A stretch of DNA of 57,475 bases from Bacillus sp. V3-13 (GTDB lineage Bacteria > Bacillota > Bacilli > Bacillales > Cytobacillaceae), in assembly GCF_002860165.1 (NCBI RefSeq), contig NZ_PGUZ01000069.1, positions 1-57,475 of the forward strand, read 5' to 3'. Of the stretch, positions 16,370-24,872 are shown piece by piece. Every line of letters starts with the position of its first letter. Within the stretch, counting starts at the first letter, position 1. The notes below the pieces were generated by a model that was not told the DNA's origin, searched no databases, and saw only the letters and a list, made by a program, of their open reading frames with translations. The translations under genes were made by a program, and so were the position numbers.

Positions 16370-16620
16370 TAAACTACCTCATTCCCCTCTGTCCCAAATT
16401 CGATTTCCTCATGACGATTTTCCGGTGTGATTTGTGCTAAGAGCTCTTCTAATGAATATTTCATTGGTCTTTGTTTTGGAACTAATGTGATAATCTCATC
16501 ATTCACCACATTTAATTCCATTTCAGAACCTTGTTGGATTGCAATACGTTCAGCAACATCTTTAGGAATGCGGACCGCAAGGCTATTTCCCCACTTTTGA
16601 ACAACAGTAGCCTGTGTCAT
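16369..16620 (-). CDS. mazE: MazE-type antitoxin
   Basis: An 83-aa AbrB/SpoVT-fold DNA-binding protein. The N-terminal half VVQKWGNSLAVRIPKDVAERI is the classical MazE swapped-hairpin region; the acidic C-terminal tail (RHEEIEFGTEGNEVV) would wrap and neutralise MazF. The start at ATG 16620 follows AAAGGAGTG; the frame extends further upstream only through a region that carries the promoter. The palindrome at 16685-16705 is the likely autoregulatory site. Confidence 0.93.
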   Translation of the reverse strand: MTQATVVQKWGNSLAVRIPKDVAERIAIQQGSEMELNVVNDEIITLVPKQRPMKYSLEELLAQITPENRHEEIEFGTEGNEVV

Positions 16621-16661
16621 AGTTTTCACTCCTTTATTTTTTTTCCAGTCTTCGTATTCCA

Positions 16662-16705
16662 ATTATAACACCTTCATTTCTTAATGTATATACATAGTAT
16701 ATACA
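16662..16705 (-). promoter_or_regulatory. mazEF promoter with overlapping palindromic operator
   Basis: The -10 TATAAT (16667-16662) and the -35-like TATACA (16690-16685) are 17 nt apart. A perfect palindrome, TGTATATAC, 3 nt, GTATATACA (16685-16705), covers the -35 element. This is the layout expected for repression by MazE or the MazEF complex. Confidence 0.7.
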
Positions 16706-16756
16706 CATTTGTAAAAAACGATACACATTCGAAGATAATATTTTGCAGTGCTCTTC

Positions 16757-16897
16757 CTATACCTTATACTCCATCAGCCAGCTTGCTCCGCTTTGAATAA
16801 GCTTCACCTTCACAAAACCGCATTTTTCATAGCAACGAATTGCTCTTTTATTATCGACATTCACATCAAGAATAATCCTGTCATAATAGGAAAGAGC
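16757..16897 (-). pseudogene. C-terminal relic of an AAC(6')-like GNAT acetyltransferase
   Basis: The minus strand reads DRIILDVNVDNKRAIRCYEK, then CGFVKVKL and WLMEYKV with a stop at 16757. This is the terminal acetyl-CoA-binding part of the GNAT family, as in AAC(6')-type enzymes. The frame breaks just upstream (stop before ALSYYD). The matching N-terminal half may be the truncated gene at 17928-18305, about 1 kb away on the same strand. Confidence 0.75.
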
Positions 16898-17075
16898 CCA
16901 TTATCATATATGCGATACCTATGCTCCAGAATGTATTCACATCATAACCACTGTTATTATCTCACATTGTTTCACGTTAGAAATTAACATTCACCGATCG
17001 TTTTCATCATAGAGAATGCATAACCAAATTATGGTATGATGGACTAATAACGTTACAGAAAGCGAGTTGAGGAAA

Positions 17076-17450
17076 ATGAAACATATCTTATTGATAGTAT
17101 TCTTAGCTCTGGGATTTACGTTAACTGGTTGTGGTGAAAAACATGTTGAGAATGAAAATGATCTTGCGAATGAACAGCATACTGAGGGGAGTCAAATTCA
17201 AGGTTATATTGTTTTTATCAGAGACTCTGAGAGAACTATATTAGTCCGCGATGAGAATTTTAATATACAGGATATCAACTTGCCGCTTAAAGAACTACAA
17301 AAAAAATATGAAGACATCATGTTGCTAGTTGTAGAAGAGCGTCCTAATCACATAAAATCCGGTCAGAAGGTTGAAGTGGGGTGGAGCAAAATTTTAGAAT
17401 CCGATCCACCGCAAGTTGTAGTCACTAGAATCGAAAAAATCGAGAATTAA
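17076..17450 (+). CDS. Small lipoprotein with DUF3221-like domain
   Basis: A 124-aa protein with a lipoprotein signal peptide: MKHILLIVFLALGFTLTGC, lipobox LTGC, then an acidic spacer. The mature part (GYIVFIRDSERTILVRD..., VGWSKILESDPPQVVVTRIEKI) is a small beta-barrel-like domain of the YobA/DUF3221 type. A TTG nine bases upstream is an alternative start; neither has a strong ribosome binding site. It lies between the two halves of a broken acetyltransferase gene, together with the secreted peptide gene downstream. Confidence 0.75.
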   Translation: MKHILLIVFLALGFTLTGCGEKHVENENDLANEQHTEGSQIQGYIVFIRDSERTILVRDENFNIQDINLPLKELQKKYEDIMLLVVEERPNHIKSGQKVEVGWSKILESDPPQVVVTRIEKIEN

Positions 17451-17546
17451 AATTTTATAGAAATTTTTTCTTAGTTTATGGTAGATATTGGTAATGATAG
17501 ATAGTATAGTATTATTGTAATATTCAAACAAAGGAGGGAAAAATTT

Positions 17547-17861
17547 GTGAAAAGATTTTTTGCAACAATGATTGGATTAGTTATATTTAGCGTTACACCA
17601 CTGGCCAGCTCTGCAAGTACAGCTTTATCAGAAAGCAAACACTCCAAAGAATCCACAGTAAATAGCTCCTACGATTTAGTCTCATCAAAAGGGTACGTCA
17701 TTAGCTACGAGGAATACAGCAAGGAATTGGGTTCTAGGTCTAATTTCAATTCAAAATCTAAAAAGGGAACAGGTCAAGTTTTGCCTGAACGTAATCTGAA
17801 AAAAGACCCAAATAAGCCTACGATTGATACTAAAGAGTGGATTTTAATCAGACAATCCTAA
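17547..17861 (+). CDS. Small secreted protein, 104 aa, unknown
   Basis: GTG start with a perfect AAAGGAGGG site. Residues 1-24 form a signal peptide (MKRFFATMIGLVIFSVTPLASSAS) with a likely SPase I site near ASSAS-TA. The mature part (~80 aa) is hydrophilic, Ser/Lys-rich, with no cysteine. It has one short conserved-looking block, YVISYEEYSKELGSRSN, and a basic end. It lies 96 bp after the lipoprotein on the same strand. No family recognised. Confidence 0.7.
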   Translation: MKRFFATMIGLVIFSVTPLASSASTALSESKHSKESTVNSSYDLVSSKGYVISYEEYSKELGSRSNFNSKSKKGTGQVLPERNLKKDPNKPTIDTKEWILIRQS

Positions 17862-17927
17862 CTGAAGCGAAGATGGGGTTTCCACAAACAGATAAAAGTC
17901 TGATTCAAATTCGTACGACTGTTTCAT

Positions 17928-18305
17928 TTATAACAAGCATATCAAGAATTTCCACCTTGTATAGCCTATAACTGGCCCGGCAATGCTTTGGGAGAAATAA
18001 AAATAATATTTTAGTAAATCTATATTCTCGTCCGGCTGGTAACCATATTCCCGTTTATCATCAGTTGTGGTTTGATAGCATTGCATAAATCCGATTGGTT
18101 CTTTTCCAGCCTGAACGATGTGGGGAACGACCGGAATCTCGCCGCGGACGCGCGGCCCATATTTTTCATGAATCATTTCGAGAGTAAACGGATTTTCCAC
18201 TCCTCCATAAAACTCGAGCACTACCGGTGTTCTGAGCCATCTTGCCATAGCAGGAAAATCTTCAATCTGCATTTTTCTAATTATTATCCTATCCTGAAGC
18301 TTCAT
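17928..18305 (-). pseudogene. Truncated AAC(6')-like GNAT acetyltransferase (N-terminal half)
   Basis: The first ~95 residues (MKLQDRIIIRKMQIEDFPAM, then RWLRTPVVLEFYGGVENPFT and IGFMQCYQ) match the N-terminal half of aminoglycoside 6'-N-acetyltransferase-like GNAT proteins, which are about 180 aa. After DENI the sequence degenerates (LLKYYFYFSQSIAG...) and stops at 125 aa without the acetyl-CoA-binding motif. It starts only 4 bp after the methyltransferase stop and was probably co-transcribed with it. The missing end resembles the relic at 16757-16897. Confidence 0.65.
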
Positions 18306-18309
18306 TACC

Positions 18310-19104
18310 TTAACCCTGTTTCCTCAATATGCAAATATAACAGGAGTGGCCAATTGCATGGGTTGCTTCTTCTCCATACTGTTTTTCAATTGTACCGGAA
18401 AGCTCCAATAATGCTGCCTGTCTTTCAGAATCGTTCATTCCCGCCAGCCATGATACAGATTCGACTCTATCGATCCATTGCTCATTTGAAAATGTGACTG
18501 TATAATCGAATTTATAAAAGTCCCTCAGTTCAAAGCTATTTAAGCGCCATTCTTCAAACCACTCGACCGGGAAGCCATTTATTCGCTGATTTGATTGTCC
18601 TTTCGAACCGGGCGGTTTTAAACCATCTTTCAAATATTTTTTAATAACCGCAAATGTACTTTCAACAACAGGATGGCCGGATGTAAAACCGGAGTCAGCA
18701 ACAATGAGTGTCCCTCTTTTTTTAAGAATTCTATTAATCTCTTTTAAAGCAGCCTCCCGATCAAACCAATGCCAGGCGCGCATCACAGTAACAATATCGT
18801 ATTCACCCTCGCCCAAACCGGTTGCTTCTGCCGTCCCTTTTTTATAGGGTACATTTAAATAATTGTCTTTATTAATGGCAATTGCCTCATTAAGCAGCTC
18901 CTCAGACGGGTCAATGCCGATCACATCCGCCTTTCTAAACATTAACTTTCTCGTCAATGTTCCCGAGCCACAGCCGATATCTGCCACTTTCTTGCCTTCA
19001 AAACTCACATTGCGCAGCTGCAGGCTCTCAAAAAGGGTGTTCGGAATATCATTGCGGGAGCGAGCATAGCTTTTCGCTACTGTCCCAAAATTAACTTTTT
19101 CCAT
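18310..19104 (-). CDS. Class I SAM-dependent methyltransferase
   Basis: A 264-aa protein with motif I VADIGCGSGTLTRKL (~41-55), an acidic residue at the end of strand 2 (VIGIDPSEELL) and the motif region YDIVTVMRAWHWFDREAAL. This HWF(D/E) signature is found in the UbiE/COQ5-like Methyltransf_11 group that includes TAM-like and YcgJ-like enzymes. The substrate cannot be deduced. AAGGTGG precedes the ATG. A degraded acetyltransferase follows directly. Confidence 0.88.
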   Translation of the reverse strand: MEKVNFGTVAKSYARSRNDIPNTLFESLQLRNVSFEGKKVADIGCGSGTLTRKLMFRKADVIGIDPSEELLNEAIAINKDNYLNVPYKKGTAEATGLGEGEYDIVTVMRAWHWFDREAALKEINRILKKRGTLIVADSGFTSGHPVVESTFAVIKKYLKDGLKPPGSKGQSNQRINGFPVEWFEEWRLNSFELRDFYKFDYTVTFSNEQWIDRVESVSWLAGMNDSERQAALLELSGTIEKQYGEEATHAIGHSCYICILRKQG

Positions 19105-19302
19105 GATTTAACCACCTTATTTTTCTAAATATTAAGAATAACGCTTTTAATAGAGACATTATATGGTAGAATGCTAATGAAAACAATAACGGAGTATGTT
19201 AGATTTACTTTTGAGTACGGAAGGAGGCATCGTCATCTATAGAAATATGATAAGTGAAGAAAAAACGTTCATATATACTACAACAAAAAGGATGGCAAAC
19301 AG

Positions 19303-19923
19303 ATGATTGTGTTATTCGGCATCATTGCCTATTTATTGGGCTCTATTCCAACAGCATTGCTCATCGGCAAATGGTTTTTTAAAATTGACATTCGTGATTA
19401 CGGCAGCAACAACCCGGGCGCCACCAATACTTTTAGGGTGCTCGGTAAAAAAGCGGCTGTGGTTGTTTTGCTTATCGATGTAGGGAAAGGTGCTGCAGCG
19501 GCACTTATCCCAACTTTGTTTGCAGTTGAGGCGGATCCACTTTACATGGGCCTTATCGCGGTCATCGGCCATTGCTTTCCCATTTTTGCCGGGTTTCGGG
19601 GCGGCAAAGCGATTGCGACTACGGCAGGTGCACTTCTCGTGGCAAATGCCTGGATGTTTCTCACTGCATATATAGCTTTTTTTCTGACGATTGCAATCAC
19701 AAAGTATGTATTTTTCGGATCCCTTTCCGTCGGAATTTCCCTGTTTATTTATTCAATCATGGAACGGAATGTCGATCATTCGATTATATTTGCACTTTTT
19801 AGTTTATTTCTTTTATTCCTGCACCGCACGAACATTTGCAATTTTATTGATAAAAAAGAACCTAAGATCAATGATAAAAATTTGAGAAATGACCGAATCG
19901 ACTCATTAGCTAAGAAACAATAA
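19303..19923 (+). CDS. plsY: PlsY-family glycerol-3-phosphate acyltransferase paralogue
   Basis: A 206-aa integral membrane protein with the PlsY motifs: GSIPTALLIGKWF, the phosphate-binding GSNNPGATNTFRV (~34-46), and GHCFPIFAGFRGGKAIAT (~87-104). PlsY transfers acyl groups from acyl-phosphate to glycerol-3-phosphate in phospholipid synthesis. The hydrophilic C-terminal tail (about 30 aa, KKEPKINDKNLRND...) is longer than in typical PlsY. Bacilli usually have a housekeeping copy near parC/parE; this isolated copy is likely a second paralogue. Confidence 0.88.
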   Translation: MIVLFGIIAYLLGSIPTALLIGKWFFKIDIRDYGSNNPGATNTFRVLGKKAAVVVLLIDVGKGAAAALIPTLFAVEADPLYMGLIAVIGHCFPIFAGFRGGKAIATTAGALLVANAWMFLTAYIAFFLTIAITKYVFFGSLSVGISLFIYSIMERNVDHSIIFALFSLFLLFLHRTNICNFIDKKEPKINDKNLRNDRIDSLAKKQ

Positions 19924-19926
19924 AGA

Positions 19927-19958
19927 AAGGACAGCTGCTAAAATTAGCGGCTGTCCTT
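19927..19958. terminator. Bidirectional terminator between plsY and the nitronate monooxygenase gene
   Basis: AAGGACAGCTGCTA and TAGCGGCTGTCCTT pair (one mismatch) around AAAT, between converging genes. U-runs are weak. Confidence 0.55.
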
Positions 19959-19961
19959 GCC

Positions 19962-21041
19962 TTATTTAAACAGTTCTATGGCTGCTTTCGTTTCTTTTAT
20001 AAGCCTGGCAAGCAAGGAAGCGACCGTTTCCCGTTTTGCCATTCTCACTCCCTGGCCAGCCCAGAGAGACATGTATTCTTTATTCTTTAAGGCACCGGCC
20101 TGCTTGCGGATTAACCCGGTCAGCTCATTCTGAAGAGGAAACGGCAGCGGTCCTTCACCGGCAGCTTCCATTTCTTCGATAAAAGTGTTGCTGAGCCCTC
20201 GCGCAAGCCTTCCGGAAAAAGTTTTCGTCAGGACAGTCTGATCTTCGCTTCCTTCTAAAACCGCCTCTTTATAAACCGGAACTGCACCACTTTCTGCGCA
20301 CGCGATAAAGGCTGTCCCAAGCTGAACGCCCTTTGCTCCGAGAAGCAGTGCGGCGGCAATCCCCCGGCCATCCATGATGCCGCCTGCTGCGATCACGGGA
20401 ATTTGAACCGCATCTACAATCTGCGGAACAAGAGCGATGAGCCCGACAATACCCTTATTTTCCTCATCAAATGTTCCTCTATGCCCGCCGGCTTCGCTGC
20501 CCTGGGCGACAATGAGATCTGCTCCAGCCTCTTCCCACTCAACTGCTTCTTTCACATTCGTGGCAGTTCCAATCAATATGCCGCCAGTCTTTTTAAACTC
20601 TTTTAAAATGGCTTGATCAGGGATGCCAAAAGTAAAGCTGCAAACCGGAACCTTTGCGCGCAACACTTCTTCTACTTGCCCGTTAAAAAGGCCGGGATAA
20701 TCCTTTGTCAACTCCGGGAACTCTTCATCTATGTGAAGCAGCTCCTTATATTTATTTAAGACTGCCTTCATAGCCTCTACATGAGCGGGGTCTGCATGAA
20801 GATTAGCTGGCGGCACAAATAAATTCACTCCAAATGGCTTTGTCGTTGCTTGTTTTATTTGTTCAATATCCTGCCGCATTTGTGACGCCGTCAAATAGCC
20901 GGCACCGAGATTCCCAAGTCCGCCCTGGTTGGATGTCTCACTGACGAGTTGAACTGTCGTAATTCCGCCGGCCATTGGCGCCTGAAAGATCGGGTAGGTT
21001 ATGTCCAGCAGCTCTGTTACAGAATTGTGATGCCATCGCAT
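19962..21041 (-). CDS. Nitronate monooxygenase (2-nitropropane dioxygenase family)
   Basis: A 359-aa FMN-dependent TIM-barrel enzyme. Signatures: the N-terminal YPIFQAPMAGGITT, GLGNLGAGYLT, the FMN phosphate region GSEAGGHRGTF and AAGGIMDGRGIAAALLLGAKGVQLGTAF. Such enzymes oxidise toxic alkyl nitronates such as propionate 3-nitronate. AAAGGAG lies before the ATG. It follows a thioredoxin-like gene by 18 bp and probably shares its transcript. Confidence 0.92.
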   Translation of the reverse strand: MRWHHNSVTELLDITYPIFQAPMAGGITTVQLVSETSNQGGLGNLGAGYLTASQMRQDIEQIKQATTKPFGVNLFVPPANLHADPAHVEAMKAVLNKYKELLHIDEEFPELTKDYPGLFNGQVEEVLRAKVPVCSFTFGIPDQAILKEFKKTGGILIGTATNVKEAVEWEEAGADLIVAQGSEAGGHRGTFDEENKGIVGLIALVPQIVDAVQIPVIAAGGIMDGRGIAAALLLGAKGVQLGTAFIACAESGAVPVYKEAVLEGSEDQTVLTKTFSGRLARGLSNTFIEEMEAAGEGPLPFPLQNELTGLIRKQAGALKNKEYMSLWAGQGVRMAKRETVASLLARLIKETKAAIELFK

Positions 21042-21059
21042 GTTTTCCAGCTCCTTTGC

Positions 21060-21617
21060 TTAAGCCCCGGCTAATTTATGGACAATGCTGCGTGCCACCG
21101 TTTCCCAAATCTTTTCATCTTCAACATAAGCTTTTGTCAACCGGCCGATCATTCCTTTTTGCTTTTCTTTAAAATCAGGATCTTCCTTGTCAGGCAGCTG
21201 GGCTCTTTCTTCATCAACTATTTTTTGAATTTCCGGAGCCCGCGGACCCCAAACTGCTCTTTCTGCTCCATTTTGATCTATGAAAATAAAAATGGGAATC
21301 GATCTTGCCGTGCCGTTCGTTAAGTACTGGTCCATCAGTTCAAGATTGCTGTCCCGCAGCAGAAACCTAACTTCGATACCGGCTTCTTCAGCAATTTTTA
21401 TCAGGATCGGATTATTGAGCATCGCATCACCGCACCAGTCTTCTGTGAGAACAATTGCTCGCAGTTTCTCCGCTTTTACATTGGCAAGCTTCTCTTTTTC
21501 CCGGTCCGGAAGCGAAAAACGGGCCATGATCGAGTCCATGCCTTCTCCATTAACCGCCATAGCCTGCCTGTACTGCTCATAGGTTAATCCTTTCTCAAAC
21601 CATTCTGTTAATGTCAT
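21060..21617 (-). CDS. Thioredoxin-family protein with a WCGDA active site
   Basis: A 185-aa thioredoxin-fold protein. The usual CxxC is reduced to a single cysteine: VLTEDWCGDAMLNNP (~71-85), then VRFLLRDSNLELMDQYL, the cis-proline region SIPIFIFID, and a helical C-terminus. This belongs to the thioredoxin-like group common in Bacillaceae. With one cysteine it is more likely a thiol-binding or bacillithiol-linked protein than a disulfide reductase; that is inference. Start at ATG 21617 after AAAGGAGTG. Confidence 0.88.
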   Translation of the reverse strand: MTLTEWFEKGLTYEQYRQAMAVNGEGMDSIMARFSLPDREKEKLANVKAEKLRAIVLTEDWCGDAMLNNPILIKIAEEAGIEVRFLLRDSNLELMDQYLTNGTARSIPIFIFIDQNGAERAVWGPRAPEIQKIVDEERAQLPDKEDPDFKEKQKGMIGRLTKAYVEDEKIWETVARSIVHKLAGA

Positions 21618-21800
21618 TTTGCTCACTCCTTTGCTTTTTCGAAAAATTGTCATATTTTAATCCACTTATAACCACTATATCGATTTGACAATTTTACCGT
21701 CAAACTTCCCGCTTTTAAGGTACAATTTAAGTATGAATCTTCACGAAATATATTGATAAATAAATAGAAATCTTGATACTCGACAAAGGGGTGGTTGGAA

Positions 21801-22817
21801 GTGAAAAAGAAGTGGCTATGGCGGGGTGGATTCATCCTTCTTGCTTTAGGGATTATGTTTGCCTTTGACCGTTACAAGCTTTACCAGGAAGAAAAACCGC
21901 CGCTGCCAATTGTTACTGCTAACGGCACAGAAATCAAGCCCCTGCTCGGTCCCTATCGATGGAACAACCAGGAAGAAAAAAACAAGGACATCACTCCCGG
22001 AGATCTTATTCAAGGGAGGAAACCGGTCTTGGTTGCTCCTTTATCTGAATTAAAGATTGAATTTGATGAACAGCCGGAAAACATTACTTATGGCTGGTGG
22101 GATCCGTATGGACTTGAAATATATTGGGACGGCTACATGTGGAGCAACGGAACCTTTACCTTCCCGAATCGTCCTGATAGATATACGCAAGCAATCAAGG
22201 TAGAATGGGAAAAGGGCGAGGCTACATATATTATTGATGCCGAAGTTGAAAAAAAAGTCTCCTATCAAGAGTTTTTATCCGATCAGAAAGAGATACTGTC
22301 TGTTTTACAGGTAGAACCACCGGGAGAAAGTATGTGGGTGAACCTCCCGTACGAACTTGCAAGCGAGACTATGATGAACGGAACCGCCATGAATATGGAT
22401 GAATTTATTTCCCAATTCCCCGAGCTTCCGCCTCCCCCGAGTCTGCCGGCATATTTTATTTTCGACCAGGAAAAGCTCATTTTTAACACGGCTGATACGA
22501 ATGCTTTGATTACGTGGCTAAGCGATACCCTGGATATAGAGATTGTAAGTCCCAATTGGTATTCCAAAGAAGAAGGCAAGTTTTCTGTCTTAATGATTTT
22601 GGATGAGAATGATGATTCTCCGCAAAGATTACGAGAACATGAGAAAATGGCTGTTGTCAGCGAAATTCATGTTTTGCCCGAGTCACCGTTTGCTGTCGAT
22701 AAAGATTTTAATAAACCTCTTTATTATATTTTTGATAATAAAGGAATGCTCTTTAATGCCTACACATATGAAGATATGATGATGTTTTTCGAAGAGCAGG
22801 CAAGATCTTTTCAGTAA
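21801..22817 (+). CDS. Membrane-anchored extracytoplasmic protein of unknown function
   Basis: A 338-aa protein with one N-terminal membrane segment (WRGGFILLALGIMFAF, ~6-21) after a basic start, so the rest faces outside. Tryptophan/tyrosine-rich blocks (YGWWDPYGLEIYWDGYMWSNG) and an acidic overall composition are notable, and there are no cysteines. Start at GTG 21801: AAAGGGGTGG is seven bases upstream, while the in-frame TTG at 21795 is too close. A short A/T-rich gap separates it from putP. No family recognised. Confidence 0.7.
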   Translation: MKKKWLWRGGFILLALGIMFAFDRYKLYQEEKPPLPIVTANGTEIKPLLGPYRWNNQEEKNKDITPGDLIQGRKPVLVAPLSELKIEFDEQPENITYGWWDPYGLEIYWDGYMWSNGTFTFPNRPDRYTQAIKVEWEKGEATYIIDAEVEKKVSYQEFLSDQKEILSVLQVEPPGESMWVNLPYELASETMMNGTAMNMDEFISQFPELPPPPSLPAYFIFDQEKLIFNTADTNALITWLSDTLDIEIVSPNWYSKEEGKFSVLMILDENDDSPQRLREHEKMAVVSEIHVLPESPFAVDKDFNKPLYYIFDNKGMLFNAYTYEDMMMFFEEQARSFQ

Positions 22818-22931
22818 GGATAAGATTAAAAAATACTATATTAATAAATTACTATCGTTTATTAAGACGAAAATGATAAAATATTTAGTATATAAAAATT
22901 ATTTAATTAATAATTCAAAGGGGGACACCAA

Positions 22932-24410
22932 ATGTCTGATGATGTATTACAATTGATTTCTATCAGCATTTACATGGCCGGCATGTTGTTGATTGGCTGG
23001 TATGCATATCGAAAGACAAGCAATTTAACTGATTACATGCTGGGTGGAAGATCGCTTGGCCCTGCTGTTACGGCGTTGAGTGCCGGAGCGGCTGATATGA
23101 GCGGCTGGCTGTTGATGGGACTGCCGGGTGCTATTTATTTAGATGGACTGGCGAGCGTTTGGATTGCGATTGGTTTGACGCTGGGCGCCTTCGCAAACTG
23201 GCTGTTGGTTGCACCCCGCCTTCGCACTTACACTCAAGTATCCAACAACTCGATTACAATTCCCGGCTTTTTGGAAAACCGTTTTAAAGATCATACACGC
23301 CTGCTTAGAATTGTTTCAGGACTTGTTATTCTTATCTTTTTTACTTTTTATGTATCTTCAGGCATGGTTTCCGGAGCAGTATTCTTTCAAAGCTCATTTG
23401 ACTTAAGCTATTATACAGGTTTGCTTATTGTTGCCGGAGTTACCGTTGCCTACACGCTGTTTGGCGGATTTCTTGCCGTCAGCTATACCGACTTTATCCA
23501 GGGGTTAATGATGCTGATCGCATTATTGCTTGTTCCGATCTTTGCCCTCTTTGTAACGGGCGGGCCTGCAGAAACGTTCGAGACCATTCGAATCATCGAC
23601 CCGGCATTGCTTAATTTTTTTACAGGCACAACTTTTGTTGGGATTATTTCTGCAATGGCGTGGGGACTCGGTTACTTTGGCCAGCCCCATATCATTGTCC
23701 GATTTATGGCGATTACGTCCGTTAAGGAAACAAAGAGTGCCCGCAGGATTGGAATGACCTGGATGATCTTCTCCTTGCTCGGTGCTGCATTTACAGCGTT
23801 AATCGGAATCGCCTTTTTCCATCAAAATCCAGAATATACACTCGGGAATCCAGAGGCAGTATTTATTCAATTAGGGCAGATATTGTTCCACCCTCTCTTT
23901 GCCGGATTTATGCTTGCCGCAGTCCTGGCAGCGATTATGAGCACCGTTTCTTCCCAATTAATTGTTACATCCAGTGCTTTAACCGAAGACATATATAAAG
24001 CCTTATTGCGCAAAAATGCTTCAGATAAGGAGCTTGTCTTCTTCGGGCGCATGGCTGTTCTAATCGTATCCATTGTCGCTGCTCTTCTTGCCCTTGAACA
24101 AGACAACACCATTTTAGATCTCGTTGCATATGCCTGGGCAGGTTTCGGGGCTTCCTTTGGTCCTGTGATCCTTTTAGCCCTTTTTTGGAGAAGGATGACA
24201 AACTGGGGAGCTCTGTTCGGAATGATTGCAGGAGCGGCAACCGTCATTATCTGGTCCCTGGCAGGTTATGGCGAGACACTCTATGAAATCGTCCCGGGAT
24301 TTCTTGCTAACTTGATCGTATCTGTCATCGTCAGCTTACTAACCTATAAAGATAATGAAGAAATTAACAAAGAGTTTAATGAAAGCGTCAGGATGCTGAA
24401 AAGTGAATAA
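22932..24410 (+). CDS. putP: Sodium/proline symporter (PutP/OpuE)
   Basis: A 492-aa SSS-family transporter. The family motifs are clear: YMLGGRSLGPAVTALSAGAADMSGWLLMGLPGA in TM2 and the sodium-site region of TM8 (AAVLAAIMSTVSSQLIVTSSALTEDIY). In B. subtilis opuE (proline uptake as osmoprotectant) is the neighbour of gatCAB, so position favours OpuE; nutritional PutP is the alternative. GGGGG lies before the ATG. No clear sigma-B promoter, which drives one opuE promoter in B. subtilis, was seen in the A/T-rich upstream region. Confidence 0.93.
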   Translation: MSDDVLQLISISIYMAGMLLIGWYAYRKTSNLTDYMLGGRSLGPAVTALSAGAADMSGWLLMGLPGAIYLDGLASVWIAIGLTLGAFANWLLVAPRLRTYTQVSNNSITIPGFLENRFKDHTRLLRIVSGLVILIFFTFYVSSGMVSGAVFFQSSFDLSYYTGLLIVAGVTVAYTLFGGFLAVSYTDFIQGLMMLIALLLVPIFALFVTGGPAETFETIRIIDPALLNFFTGTTFVGIISAMAWGLGYFGQPHIIVRFMAITSVKETKSARRIGMTWMIFSLLGAAFTALIGIAFFHQNPEYTLGNPEAVFIQLGQILFHPLFAGFMLAAVLAAIMSTVSSQLIVTSSALTEDIYKALLRKNASDKELVFFGRMAVLIVSIVAALLALEQDNTILDLVAYAWAGFGASFGPVILLALFWRRMTNWGALFGMIAGAATVIIWSLAGYGETLYEIVPGFLANLIVSVIVSLLTYKDNEEINKEFNESVRMLKSE

Positions 24411-24420
24411 TAATGGATGG

Positions 24421-24450
24421 GAGTTCACCCTGGGCGGGTGAACTCTTTTT
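24421..24450 (+). terminator. Terminator of putP
   Basis: GAGTTCACCC and GGGTGAACTC (10-bp perfect stem, 5-nt loop) followed by TTTTT. Confidence 0.9.
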
Positions 24451-24733
24451 CTACTGTTGTAGTTGATCATCATATGTTTTCCAAGCATTTGTTTCAGACG
24501 TTCTTTGTCATTAACCTTATGTTTTCCTGGGAAATAATGATTGAATTTGTCGAATGATTCTTAACATTCTTAATTTAGGTCATACTTGTGCTCATTCCCC
24601 TCTACTAAAATCACCCTGAATTCTTTTAACAAAACCTGGCTTTATATTCAATTTAGGAAGATTTATGGGTCTATTTATTCATTTCAAAAAAGAATATTTA
24701 GTGAAAATAGTTCTATATATTCAAAGTACACTG

Positions 24734-24813
24734 TATAATCAAATATAGAATGCGGTTTCAAAAAAATACGAGAATTTTATTAAAGTAGTCCATTCAAAAT
24801 GGCCACTTTTTTA
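24734..24813 (+). promoter_or_regulatory. Promoter and leader hairpin of the chemoreceptor gene
   Basis: TGTATAAT (-10 at 24734-24739) is an extended -10 element. About 45 bases downstream AAAGTAGTCCATT and AATGGCCACTTTTTT can pair with minor mismatches and a T-run, which resembles a transcription terminator inside the leader. The remaining 24451-24730 is A/T-rich sequence in which I see nothing recognisable. No sigma-D (motility) promoter was seen. Confidence 0.3.
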
Positions 24814-24872
24814 ATTTTTCTTCAAATATAGCAGATATTTAAAACATAAATGGGATAAAGGAAGGTATTTTT

